54,975 bases of DNA, taken from contig PXRR01000016.1 in NCBI GenBank assembly GCA_003021975.1, positions 1 through 54,975 on the forward strand, read 5' to 3'. The notes beneath the pieces are model-generated. The model did no database searches. It saw nothing but the letters and a program-made list of their open reading frames with translations, and was not told the DNA's origin. Made by a program: the position numbers and the translations under genes. Of this stretch, positions 1 through 7,902 are shown piece by piece. Source of the DNA: Halobacteriales archaeon QS_5_70_17 (GTDB lineage Archaea > Halobacteriota > Halobacteria > Halobacteriales > Haloarculaceae). Positions within the stretch are counted from its first letter, which is position 1; each line of letters starts with the position of its first letter.

Positions 1-477
1 ACGCCCTTCTCGAATGCATACTCGCAGGCATCCTCAACGACGCTCGATTTGCCGCCACCGAGACTCATACTACTAACATCCCACCCCTGGTCGGCGGTGT
101 ACTCGATGCCCGCTGCGACGTCAGAATACGATCCCGACCCATTTCTGTCCAGCACCTTCACGGCGTGGAGCGTAGCCTCGGTCGCGACGCCGACGACGCC
201 CTCGCCGTTGTCGACGGCGTCAGCGATGCCCGCACAGTGGGTGCCGTGGTCGTTGTCGTCCGACCAGGGGTAGTTGCAGTTCCGCCCGCGACAGTCGACG
301 TACGCCTTGCCCGCACCAACGTTAGTCTGCAGATCGGGATGGTCGTCGTCAATGCCGGTGTCGATGATCGCGATGTCGGCTCCGTTGCCGGTTTCGCCGT
401 TTGTGTGAGCTACGTCGCCGTCTACCCGATCTACGCCCCACGGGAGACACTGACTCGTATCACCACCCCCGTCACCC

Positions 478-574
478 GGCGGCCCGCATGGCGTCCGGGC
501 TACTCGTTCCGACGATGCGCGCCGGGGCAGCTCCGTTCGCGCCAGTTCTCCCTGCGACGCCTACCCCAAGAACA
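478..574. repeat. 97-bp direct repeat, copy 1
   Basis: Identical to 646-742 except at 488 (A) versus 656 (G); the copies are offset by 168 bp. On the minus strand it encodes the hydrophobic end of the signal peptide and early propeptide. This is the downstream copy in reading direction and lies where the paralogue has the second half of its propeptide. Confidence 0.95.
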
Positions 575-645
575 AACCGTCCCGCGACCGCCTCCCCGAT
601 GTCCCCGAAGTCGAGGACGTGCCGGACCGACTCCGCACGGTTGCG

Positions 646-742
646 GGCGGCCCGCGTGGCGTCCGGGCTACTCGTTCCGACGATGCGCGCCGGGGCAGCT
701 CCGTTCGCGCCAGTTCTCCCTGCGACGCCTACCCCAAGAACA
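646..742. repeat. 97-bp direct repeat, copy 2
   Basis: The copy that lies in the expected place, directly after the Tat RRR motif of the broken halolysin. Between the copies (575-645) is propeptide sequence matching the intact neighbour (RAESV..VLDF..VAGRF). Confidence 0.95.
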
Positions 743-895
743 GTCGCTCCTGCGCCTCGCAGCACCCTCCTCCGGGTAATGTTATCTCTCACCATGATCT
801 AGTCTGATATGTCGATCTTATCAACAAAAAATTTCCCCTTGAAGGCGTGGGCATTGCCGGGTGGCTGGACGACGTTCGAAAGCGAGTGGTAGGTT

Positions 896-2632
896 TCAGA
901 CCGACTTCGACGCGCCCGTCCCGTTCCCGCTCTCGTCCGTGACGACCAGTCGGATCTCGCTGGCCGCGCTCTTGCTCTCGAGGTAGTGCGTCCCGGCGGC
1001 GCTGGATCCGCCCGCCGAACTGCGCTGGCTGTCGAGCACCGCCCCCGAACCGTCCACCATCTCGGAGGTCACCGCCGAGAGGTCGCCGTCGCCGTCCGAG
1101 ACTTCCCAGTCGACGTAGTAGCGCGTCCAGGCGGGATTGCCGTCGTCGGTGAGTTCGAACCGATCGATCGCGGGCGCGCCGTCGCCCGAACTACTGCTGG
1201 TCGTGAACCCGTTGGTCGCCCCCGTATCGGAGTCGCCGTCGCTGGCCTCCGCGACCGCGCGGAACTCGTAGTCGGTGTCGCTGGAGAGCCCGGAGACGTC
1301 CTCGCTGAACGACCCGGTCGAACCGATGGTCTGTCCGCTCGTCGCGGTCCAGGCATTCGACCCGGTCTCCCGGTATTCGAAGTAACAGTCCGCCGAGTCG
1401 GCGCCCCCGAGGTCGTCGAGCGAGCCGTTCAGCGTCGCCGAGTCGGTGCCGACGTTCGTCGCGTCGCCGGTCGAGACGGCGACGCTCGCGTCGCCGGAGC
1501 CGTCGAGCACCGCGGCCTCGGCGTCGAGCAGGCCGTGGCCCTGCTCCCCCTCGGGGAGTCCGAGGTCCTCGGCGGTGTCCCGCAGTCGCTGGCGCGCTTC
1601 GGTGTTCGCGTCGCCGTCGGCCATCAACTGGGCGCCCGCACCGGCGACGTGCGGGCAGGCCATGCTCGTCCCCGAGAAGGTGTCGTAGCCCCCGATCACC
1701 GTCGAGTAGATGTCCCCGCCGGGCGCGGCGAGTTCGACCTCGGGACCGGTCGAGGAGAACGACGAGAGCGAGTCGTCGCTGTCGGTCGAGGAGACGGCGA
1801 CGCACTCCTCGTAGGCGGCGGGGTAGCCCACGCAGTCCGAGCAGGGGCCGTCGTTGCCCGCGGCGGCGACCAGCAGGACGCCCCGCTCGTAGGCGTACGT
1901 GCAGGCGTCCTTGACGGTCTGGGAGCCGGAGGACGCGCCGAGGCTCAGCGAGCCGACGTCCCAGCCCCGGTCGGCGGTGTACTCGATGCCCGCGGCGACG
2001 TCCGAGAACGACCCCGAGCCGTTGCCGTCGAGGACCTTCACGGCGTGGAGGGTCGCCTCCGTCGAGACGCCCACGACGCCCTCGCTATCGTTTACCGCGT
2101 CGGCGATCCCCGCGCAGTGGGTCCCGTGGTCGTTGTCGTCGTCCCACGGCTCGTTGCAGTTCGACCCCGTGCAGTCGACGTAGGCCTTCCCCCGCCCGAG
2201 GTTCGCCTGGAGGTCGGGGTGGTCGGAGTCGATGCCGGTGTCGATGATCGCGATATCCGCCCCGCTCCCCGTCTCGCCGCTGTCGTGGAGGGCGTCGGCG
2301 TCCACCCGGTCGACGCCCCACGGCAGGGTCTGGGCGACGGCGCGCATCACCCCGTCTTCCTCGACGTACCGCACGTTCGGATTGCTCTCCAGCGCCTCGA
2401 TCGCCCGCGGTGAGAACCGCCCCGCGACGGCCTTCCCGACGTCTTCGAAGTCGAGTACTCGCTTGACCGACTCCGCGCGCGAGCGGGCCTGCTCGACGCC
2501 CCGCCGGTCGCGCACGCCGACGACGTAGTCGCCCGCGTCGTTCGCTCCGGCCGTGCCGACCATCCCGCCCAGCGCCACGCCCGCCCCGGCGCCGCGCAGC
2601 AGCCGACGGCGAGTTATATCGTCGAATTCCAT
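896..2632 (-). CDS. Secreted halolysin-type subtilisin-like serine protease (S8)
   Basis: 578 aa. A Tat signal with TRRRLLRGAG at residues 7-16 leads folded export. An I9-like propeptide spans about 35-100. The S8 catalytic domain (about 105-375) shows Asp131 (DTGID), His169 (HGTHCAG), oxyanion Asn260 (AAGNDG) and Ser323 (GTSMACPH). Residues about 383-480 look like a fibronectin-III-type domain (VGTDSATL..TDYEFRAVA), followed by a second beta-rich C-terminal domain ending at 578. Expected role: extracellular protein digestion, with propeptide removal on activation. Start chosen at the ATG at 2632: the Tat motif follows directly and a T-rich TATA-like box lies about 28 nt upstream. It sits 100 bp from the start of a broken paralogue, suggesting tandem duplication. 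Family assignment is secure; substrate is unknown. Confidence 0.95.
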   Translation of the reverse strand: MEFDDITRRRLLRGAGAGVALGGMVGTAGANDAGDYVVGVRDRRGVEQARSRAESVKRVLDFEDVGKAVAGRFSPRAIEALESNPNVRYVEEDGVMRAVAQTLPWGVDRVDADALHDSGETGSGADIAIIDTGIDSDHPDLQANLGRGKAYVDCTGSNCNEPWDDDNDHGTHCAGIADAVNDSEGVVGVSTEATLHAVKVLDGNGSGSFSDVAAGIEYTADRGWDVGSLSLGASSGSQTVKDACTYAYERGVLLVAAAGNDGPCSDCVGYPAAYEECVAVSSTDSDDSLSSFSSTGPEVELAAPGGDIYSTVIGGYDTFSGTSMACPHVAGAGAQLMADGDANTEARQRLRDTAEDLGLPEGEQGHGLLDAEAAVLDGSGDASVAVSTGDATNVGTDSATLNGSLDDLGGADSADCYFEYRETGSNAWTATSGQTIGSTGSFSEDVSGLSSDTDYEFRAVAEASDGDSDTGATNGFTTSSSSGDGAPAIDRFELTDDGNPAWTRYYVDWEVSDGDGDLSAVTSEMVDGSGAVLDSQRSSAGGSSAAGTHYLESKSAASEIRLVVTDESGNGTGASKSV

Positions 2633-2656
2633 GCTTCTATCAAGAGTAACCTATGA

Positions 2657-2665
2657 GATAAAAAA
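2657..2665 (-). promoter_or_regulatory. TATA-like box of the halolysin gene
   Basis: The minus strand reads TTTTTTATC 25-33 nt ahead of the ATG at 2632, the usual distance for a haloarchaeal leaderless transcript. The YchF gene diverges on the other side. Confidence 0.5.
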
Positions 2666-2750
2666 TGTGTCGGGCGCCGGCCGGTGTCGTGACCGCCGCG
2701 CCCAGTCCGCCGACCGAAAGGCAGTTTCCCGGCGCGCGCGAGGTGGCGGT

Positions 2751-3932
2751 ATGCTCTCCGTCGCGCTCGCGGGCAAGCCCAACGCGGGCAAGTCCACCTT
2801 CTATCGCGCCGCGACCCTCGCGGACGTGGACGTCGGCAACTACCCGTTCACGACCATCGACCCCAACCGAGGGGTCAGCCACGTCCGCACCGACTGCCCC
2901 TGTCTCGACCGCGACGAGCGCTGCGGCGACGAGCACTGCCGGGCCGGGAAGCGGTACGTCCCGATCGAACTGCTCGACGTCGCTGGCCTGGTGCCGGGCG
3001 CCCACGAGGGGCGGGGGCTGGGCAACCAGTTCCTCGACGCGCTGTCGAACGCCGACGTCATCCTCAACGTCGTCGACGCCTCCGGCGGGACCAACGCCGA
3101 GGGCGAACCCGTCGAGACCGGCAGTTACGACCCCGTCCAAGACGTCGACTTCGTCGAGGAGGAGATGGACCTCTGGATGGCCGGCATCGTCGGGGACAAC
3201 TGGGAGACCGTCGAGCGCCAGTCCCGCTCCCCGGAGTTCGACCTCGAGGCCGCGCTGACCGAGTTACTCACCGGCATCGGCGCGAGCGAGGCCGACGTCG
3301 CCGCCACCCTCCGGAGCGTCGAGTACCCCGAGGAGCCGAACCAGTGGACCGACGCCGACCGCGAGCGCCTCGCCCGGGAACTGCGCGAGCGCACGAAGCC
3401 CATCGTCGTCGTGGCCAACAAGGCAGACGTCGCGCCCGCGGAGAACCTCGAGCGCCTGCGCGAGGCCGCGGAGGTGGTCGTCCCCGCGACCGCGGAGGGG
3501 GAACTCGCGCTCCGCCAGGCCGGGGAGGCCGGCGCCGTCGACTACGACCCCGGCGACCCGGACTTCGGAATCGTCGGGGACGTCTCCGAGAAGCAACGGC
3601 GGGGCCTCGAGCGCGTCCGCGGGGTGATGGACGAGTGGGAGGGGACGGGCGTGCAGGCGGCGCTGAACGCCGCCGTCTACGACTTCCTCGATCACTTCAC
3701 CGCCTACCCGGTACAGAACGAGACGAAGTGGACCGACGGGCAGGGCAACGTCCTCCCGGACGCCTTCCTGTTGCCCCGGGGATCGACGCCGGGGGACCTC
3801 GCGTACGCCGTCCACACGGACATCGGCGACGGGTACCTCCACGCGGTCGACGCCCGCGAGAACCGGCGGATCGGGGAGGACCACGAACTCGAGGAGGGCG
3901 ACGTGGTCAAGATCGTCTCGACGGCGTCCTGA
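2751..3932 (+). CDS. YchF/OLA1-type translation-associated P-loop NTPase
   Basis: 393 aa. Obg-related GTPase/ATPase of the YchF group, known to associate with ribosomes. G1 GKPNAGKST is at residues 8-16, G3 DVAGLVPG at 76-83, G4 NKAD at 223-226, and a TGS domain occupies about the last 85 residues (LLPRGSTPGDLAYAV). A four-cysteine insert (Cys49, 51, 58, 63) between G1 and G3 could bind a metal; that is inference. The ATG at 2751 was chosen over longer in-frame starts because G1 must lie near the N-terminus and GAGGTGG just upstream can pair with 16S rRNA. Divergent from the halolysin gene. Family assignment is very safe; the cellular role in archaea is less defined. Confidence 0.95.
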   Translation: MLSVALAGKPNAGKSTFYRAATLADVDVGNYPFTTIDPNRGVSHVRTDCPCLDRDERCGDEHCRAGKRYVPIELLDVAGLVPGAHEGRGLGNQFLDALSNADVILNVVDASGGTNAEGEPVETGSYDPVQDVDFVEEEMDLWMAGIVGDNWETVERQSRSPEFDLEAALTELLTGIGASEADVAATLRSVEYPEEPNQWTDADRERLARELRERTKPIVVVANKADVAPAENLERLREAAEVVVPATAEGELALRQAGEAGAVDYDPGDPDFGIVGDVSEKQRRGLERVRGVMDEWEGTGVQAALNAAVYDFLDHFTAYPVQNETKWTDGQGNVLPDAFLLPRGSTPGDLAYAVHTDIGDGYLHAVDARENRRIGEDHELEEGDVVKIVSTAS

Positions 3933-4050
3933 CGGCGTCCCCGATCGCGGTTCGGGTTCGCGGTTCGCCCCCGCTTTCGGTCGGAACCCCGGGCGGCGCG
4001 TCGGCCCGCGGTAGCTTCCCGACGGAGGGCGGTCCCGCCGCGGCCTCCGG

Positions 4051-4428
4051 TCACCCCGTCGGCATGTCCTCCGCGGTCTTGATCTCGGTGACGATCGGCG
4101 CGGCGTCCTCGAGGAGCGCCTCCTCGCCCAGCGTCCGGTCGGCCTGGATGTTGTGGGCGACTCGGACCCCCTCCCGAAGCTCCCCCGAGAGGTCGAGGCG
4201 CTCGGCGAGGTCCGCCCACGCGGCGTCGTCGGCCGCGTAGATCCGGATCCCCTCGACGGTCTCGTAGTCGTAGTCGTTCTCGTAGTCGGAGTGCTCGTCC
4301 GTCAGCTCCGCGTCGACGATGTTGATCGCGGTCGCGAGGTCGCTCTCGCTGACCCCCGTCACGTCGGCGGCGCGCTCGCAGGCCGCCTCGTCGATTGCGG
4401 TCGACCGCGTCGGCGTGTCCTCGGTCAT
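4051..4428 (-). CDS. Conserved haloarchaeal-type hypothetical protein
   Basis: 125 aa, very acidic, no signal peptide or membrane segment. The first half looks alpha-helical (AACERAADVTGVSESDLATA), with an Asp/Glu/Tyr-rich middle (DYENDYDYETVEG). No motif known to me. The acid bias and codon use match true genes of the window, and the ATG at 4428 is the only good start. It lies tail to tail with the YchF gene and upstream of the prenyltransferase gene on the same strand, 73 nt away. Function not assigned. Confidence 0.7.
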   Translation of the reverse strand: MTEDTPTRSTAIDEAACERAADVTGVSESDLATAINIVDAELTDEHSDYENDYDYETVEGIRIYAADDAAWADLAERLDLSGELREGVRVAHNIQADRTLGEEALLEDAAPIVTEIKTAEDMPTG

Positions 4429-4501
4429 CGTGTCCGGCTCTACTCCCGACCCCCGCTTGAAAGCAGGGGCCGCCGAGCGGCGGGACGGCGCCCTCGCCCC
4501 G

Positions 4502-5707
4502 TCAGTCGGCCCCCCCTCGACCGGTCTTGATCCGGCCCGCGTCGTCGAACGGGACGACCCGGTGGACCGTCTCGTGGATCCCGAGCACGAACGCCGGGAC
4601 GACGACCATGAAGAGGTGTTCCTCCAGGGGGATCCCGAAGAACTCGACTCCCGTCCGCAGCGGGATGGCGAAGACGCCGACCTCCAGGGTGTACCAGTCC
4701 CAGAGGTACGCGACCGGGTAGAGGACGGCGATCGTCCGGGCGGCCCGGCGCAGCGCGCCGGCGCGGGCCAGCATGGCGACCGCGACCGCGCCGAAGACCA
4801 CCTCCGTGGCGAGGTAGGTGTACGGTCCGAGGACGGCGAGGTCGGGCAGCGGAGCGCCCGAGAGCGGCCGGTACCAGACCGCGACGATCAGCGCCGCGAA
4901 GAAGAGGTAGGTCCCCCGGACGAGCAGCATCGTCGAGAGCGTGGCGTCGGCGTAGACCGTCAGCGCGACGACGCTCCCGAGGACGACCGCCGCGAGCGCC
5001 GCCGACGGGGGGAAGACGCCTGCGACAGTGGTCCAGAGCACGCCCACGAGGCCGGCGATCATCAGGAAGTAGGCGACCTCGACGGCGCGGTCCGCCCCGA
5101 GGGCGACGACCGCCGTGCGCTTGCCGATCGAGCGGTCGTAGTGGTAGTCCTGGGCGTCGTCGATCACCTTCACGCCCGAGAGGACGACCAGAAAGACGGC
5201 AGCGGCGGCCCCGGCCTCCGTCAGGAGGGCACCCGCCTGGACGTAGGCGCCCCCGAGGATCGACAGCGCGATCCCGACCGGGTAGCCGACCGTCGCGGTG
5301 ACGGGGTTCATGTCCCCCTGCGGGGCGTGGAAGTAGCCCAGGAACCACGTCGGGAGCGTCACCAGGACCGCGCCCGGTCCGACCAGCGCCCACAGGCCCG
5401 CGAGGCAGGCCAGAAACAGGGCGGTCGCGCCGACCAGCGCGAGGCGGCACCCGCGGGCCGTCATCGGGTGGGCGTCGTCCTCGCCGCGTTCGTAGAAGTC
5501 GACGTAGCCGTCCTTCACGTGGGCGGTGTAGACGGCGGCGAAGATCGCGAGGGCGTGGACGGTCCCGGCCAGCGGGTCCGCGAGGCCGGCGACGACGGCA
5601 CCGAACCAGGAGGCCGCCAGCGGCGGGAGCATGAACACCGGATGCACTTGCGACGCCAGCGCTGCCGCGGCGGGCCGGAGGCCGGTGCCATCCCGGGCGA
5701 TTGCCAT
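4502..5707 (-). CDS. UbiA-family prenyltransferase fused to a lycopene cyclase-type domain
   Basis: 401 aa integral membrane protein. The N-terminal two-thirds is a UbiA-type prenyltransferase: a first acidic region (YVDFYERGED) and the second Asp motif (DDAQDYHYD) followed by SIGKRT, among about eight membrane helices. The last 100 or so residues match the lycopene cyclase domain of the CrtYc/CrtYd type, with its Pro-x-Glu-Glu motif (FGIPLEEHLFMVVVP) and preceding WDWYTLE helix. Known UbiA homologues in haloarchaea include lycopene elongases for C50 bacterioruberin. A role in carotenoid or other isoprenoid modification is therefore likely; the substrate is inferred. Start: the ATG at 5707 has a TATA-like CTTTATG about 27 nt upstream. 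An alternative GTG at 5788 would overlap the preceding gene and add 27 residues. Confidence 0.85.
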   Translation of the reverse strand: MAIARDGTGLRPAAAALASQVHPVFMLPPLAASWFGAVVAGLADPLAGTVHALAIFAAVYTAHVKDGYVDFYERGEDDAHPMTARGCRLALVGATALFLACLAGLWALVGPGAVLVTLPTWFLGYFHAPQGDMNPVTATVGYPVGIALSILGGAYVQAGALLTEAGAAAAVFLVVLSGVKVIDDAQDYHYDRSIGKRTAVVALGADRAVEVAYFLMIAGLVGVLWTTVAGVFPPSAALAAVVLGSVVALTVYADATLSTMLLVRGTYLFFAALIVAVWYRPLSGAPLPDLAVLGPYTYLATEVVFGAVAVAMLARAGALRRAARTIAVLYPVAYLWDWYTLEVGVFAIPLRTGVEFFGIPLEEHLFMVVVPAFVLGIHETVHRVVPFDDAGRIKTGRGGAD

Positions 5708-5730
5708 ACCGATACGTGCAGTTCGGAACA

Positions 5731-5737
5731 CATAAAG
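5731..5737 (-). promoter_or_regulatory. TATA-like box deciding the prenyltransferase start
   Basis: CTTTATG on the minus strand, 24-30 nt before the ATG at 5707. It supports this start over the upstream GTG at 5788. Confidence 0.5.
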
Positions 5738-5784
5738 CCGCCATCCGGCAGACGACGGGCGGTTCGGTCGATTCGAGGTCGCCG

Positions 5785-6075
5785 TCACTCGCTGTCGGCG
5801 CTGACGGCCACTTCGACCGAGAGACCGAGGACGGGGACGGGGACCGTCGCCCGCCGTCCGGTGACCCGGCGCGCGGCGATCCGTAGGGCGACCGCCGCGG
5901 CGAGCGCGCCCGCGCCGACCGCCAGCGCGGCCAGGGGATGGGCGACCGCGGCCAGCGCCGCGGGGACGGCCAGCGCGTGCGCGAGGCCGACGGCCAGCGT
6001 CCGGCCGGCGGTCGTTCGAGCGGGGGAGTCGCGTTCGGTACGTCGGGATTCGTGGGGGAGGTACTGTCGTGCCAT
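5785..6075 (-). CDS. Small two-helix membrane protein
   Basis: 96 aa starting at the ATG at 6075. A polar N-terminal third (about 24 residues) is followed by two Ala/Leu/Val-rich segments forming a likely helical hairpin, then an Arg-rich turn (RIAARRVTGRR) and a short acidic end. A longer reading to 6162 adds an Arg/Ser/Thr-rich stretch that looks non-coding. It ends at 5785, 78 nt before the prenyltransferase ATG on the same strand, so the two could be co-transcribed. No family recognised. Confidence 0.5.
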   Translation of the reverse strand: MARQYLPHESRRTERDSPARTTAGRTLAVGLAHALAVPAALAAVAHPLAALAVGAGALAAAVALRIAARRVTGRRATVPVPVLGLSVEVAVSADSE

Positions 6076-6307
6076 CTCCGTCGCTGTCGCTGTGCGATCG
6101 AGGGCGGTGCGGGTGGGAACTCGGCAGAAGGACCGTGCCGAGACGGCCGGAAGTCCCGACACGCGGCCCGCGAGGGACGCGGCGGCGGGACCAGTCAGTT
6201 ACTGGATGGGAGCATGGGCCTGCCCGACCCGAGTGCCGCGGGGAGCAAAAGGTTTCAGGGAGCTGTGGTGAAGGGTGACACGCCCGCGAGCGCGGTTCGC
6301 GCCCGGT

Positions 6308-7429
6308 CTATCGGACGGCGTCGGTCGCCGCGCCCATGACCTCGAGGGCCTCCTTCAGCGTCTCGATCCCCGCGGCGTAGGAGATGCGGGCGTGGCCCGC
6401 GCCGCCGGCGCCGAACGCCTCGCCGGGCACGACGACGACGCCCCGGTCGATGGTCTCCTCGACCCACCCCTCGGGGACCCGGGGCATCGCGTAGAACGCG
6501 CCCTGCGGCGTCGGCGTCTCCAGGCCCATGTCAGCCAGCCCGTCGAGCAACACGTCCCGGCGACGCTCGAAGGCGGTCACCATCTCGTCGACGACGTCCT
6601 GAGGGCCCGAAAGGGCGGCCGTGGCGGCGTACTGCGCCGGGGCGCTCGCGCAGGCCTGGACGTACTGGTGGGCGCGCAACATCCGCTCGACGCGGCGGGT
6701 ACTGCCCGTCACCCACCCCAGCCGCCAGCCGGTCATCGAGTAGGTCTTCGAACAGGCGTTGACGACCACGACGTTGTCGCTCTCGGCGTCGGTCAGCGGC
6801 GAGTGGTGGTCGCGGCCGAAGGTGATCCGCTCGTAGACCTCGTCGGAGAGACAGAGCACGTCGTGCTCGTCGGCGATGCGGGCGAACTCGCGCATGTCGG
6901 CCTCGCTCCCGACGGCGCCGGTCGGGTTCGCCGGCGAGTTGACGACGAACGCCGCGGTGTCCTCGGTGATCGCCTCCTCGACCGCCTCCGGGGGGAGCGT
7001 GAGGTCCTCGCGCAGTTTCACCGGCACGGGCGTCCCGCCGGCCAGCCGCGTCAGGGCGTCGTAGGAGACGAAGCCGGGGTCGGGGACGAGCACCTCCTCG
7101 CCGGGGTCGACGTGGGCCTCTAGCGCGACGTGCAGCGCCTCGCTGCCGCCGGCGGTGGCGATCACGTCCTCGGGGTCGACCGCGAAGCCGTTGTCCCGGT
7201 CGTGTTTCGCCGCGATGGCCTCCCGGAGTGCGCGCGTCCCCTTGTTGGACGTGTAGCCGTCGGCCCGGCCCGCCTCGACGGCGTCGACCGCCGCCCGCCT
7301 GGCGTGCTCGGGGGTCGGGAAGTCGGGCTGGCCCAGCCCCAGGTTGATGGCGTCCTCGCCGGCCGCCTCGAACACCTCGCGGATCCCGCTGATGGAGATC
7401 TCCTCGATCCGCCGTGAGAACCCGGTCAT
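6308..7429 (-). CDS. Class I/II pyridoxal-phosphate aminotransferase (AspC-like)
   Basis: 373 aa, full length for fold-type I aminotransferases of the aspartate/aromatic group. The PLP Schiff-base lysine is Lys228 in SKTYSMTGWRLGW; Asn168 (NSPANPTG), Asp196 and Tyr199 (SDEVYE) are the other cofactor contacts, and the final substrate arginine lies in HARISYAAG. It moves an amino group between amino acids and 2-oxo acids in the cytosol. Which amino acids cannot be read from sequence; aspartate, aromatic amino acids, or succinyl-diaminopimelate (the DapC step, whose gene is not in the lysine operon here) are all possible. The ATG at 7429 gives the standard N-terminus. Confidence 0.93.
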   Translation of the reverse strand: MTGFSRRIEEISISGIREVFEAAGEDAINLGLGQPDFPTPEHARRAAVDAVEAGRADGYTSNKGTRALREAIAAKHDRDNGFAVDPEDVIATAGGSEALHVALEAHVDPGEEVLVPDPGFVSYDALTRLAGGTPVPVKLREDLTLPPEAVEEAITEDTAAFVVNSPANPTGAVGSEADMREFARIADEHDVLCLSDEVYERITFGRDHHSPLTDAESDNVVVVNACSKTYSMTGWRLGWVTGSTRRVERMLRAHQYVQACASAPAQYAATAALSGPQDVVDEMVTAFERRRDVLLDGLADMGLETPTPQGAFYAMPRVPEGWVEETIDRGVVVVPGEAFGAGGAGHARISYAAGIETLKEALEVMGAATDAVR

Positions 7430-7535
7430 ACCCCTACGGGGACCCGACCCGGCATAACGGTTGGTGGATTCGGAGCCGCCCGACCGGAGCGAAGTCGGTC
7501 GGGAGGTTGATGAGCCCCGAGTGCGAACCGATCAC

Positions 7536-7718
7536 ATGGGACTCGACGTGTTCCTGGCCGGCGACGGGAGCCGGCTCCTCCTGACGCTCGGGACGGCCGT
7601 CGCCGTCCCGGTCGCGGTCCTCGTGCTGGGCCGCCTGTTCGACGCGTACGTGCGGGCGTGGGACCCGAACGACCGGCCGGAGGACCGGCTGCTCGACCGC
7701 GAGCGAAACGAGGAGTGA
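7536..7718 (+). CDS. Small single-span membrane protein
   Basis: 60 aa from the ATG at 7536. One strong transmembrane helix at about residues 13-33 (LLLTLGTAVAVPVAVLVLG) is followed by an acidic and basic tail (WDPNDRPEDRLLDRERNEE) likely facing the cytosol. Composition is haloarchaeal. The longer reading from 7461 is rejected because its extra N-terminus lacks a promoter or ribosome site. Function unknown; divergent from the aminotransferase. Confidence 0.6.
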   Translation: MGLDVFLAGDGSRLLLTLGTAVAVPVAVLVLGRLFDAYVRAWDPNDRPEDRLLDRERNEE

Positions 7719-7730
7719 CCGGCGGGACGC

Positions 7731-7880
7731 CTACTCCGCGTCGGCCTCCTCGCGGAGTTCCGTAACGTACAGTTCCATCGCGTTCATCGCGGCGTCGGCG
7801 TCCATGTAGCCGCGCTCGTACTCGTGGAGCACCTCGTCGGCCTTCCGGAGGAACGTCTCGACGGCGTCGTCGGTCGGCAT
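7731..7880 (-). CDS. Small acidic helical protein
   Basis: 49 aa (ATG at 7880), almost entirely helix-forming and acidic (ETFLRKADEVLHEYERGYMD). No cysteine or membrane segment. Tail to tail with the small membrane protein, 12 nt apart, and 22 nt after the end of the glycosyltransferase gene on the same strand. No family recognised; could be a short coiled-coil adaptor. Confidence 0.6.
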   Translation of the reverse strand: MPTDDAVETFLRKADEVLHEYERGYMDADAAMNAMELYVTELREEADAE

Positions 7881-7902
7881 ACTCGCGGGGACGCGCCGAC
7901 GG

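Larger units (their letters stand above)
1..795 (-). pseudogene. Halolysin-type subtilisin-like protease, broken and cut by the window edge
   Basis: The reading starts at the ATG at 795 with a Tat-type signal (TRRRVLRGAG) and the start of an I9-like propeptide, closely matching the neighbouring protease at 896-2632. After the propeptide words VAGRF the expected remainder of the propeptide is absent and a second copy of 97 bp (478-574, copied from 646-742) stands there. The signal-peptide frame then stops at 472-474. The catalytic domain continues in another frame from about 473 down to base 1: LPWGVDRV, the Asp motif IIDTGID and the His motif HGTHCAG are all readable. The serine region lies beyond the window. 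As written it cannot give a full protease. It is a tandem paralogue of the next gene; whether the damage is real or an assembly fault is open. Confidence 0.75.

Noticed and set aside
7461..7535. Longer N-terminus for the small membrane protein at 7536
   Set aside because: Extra residues lack promoter or ribosome site and the composition is not coding-like.
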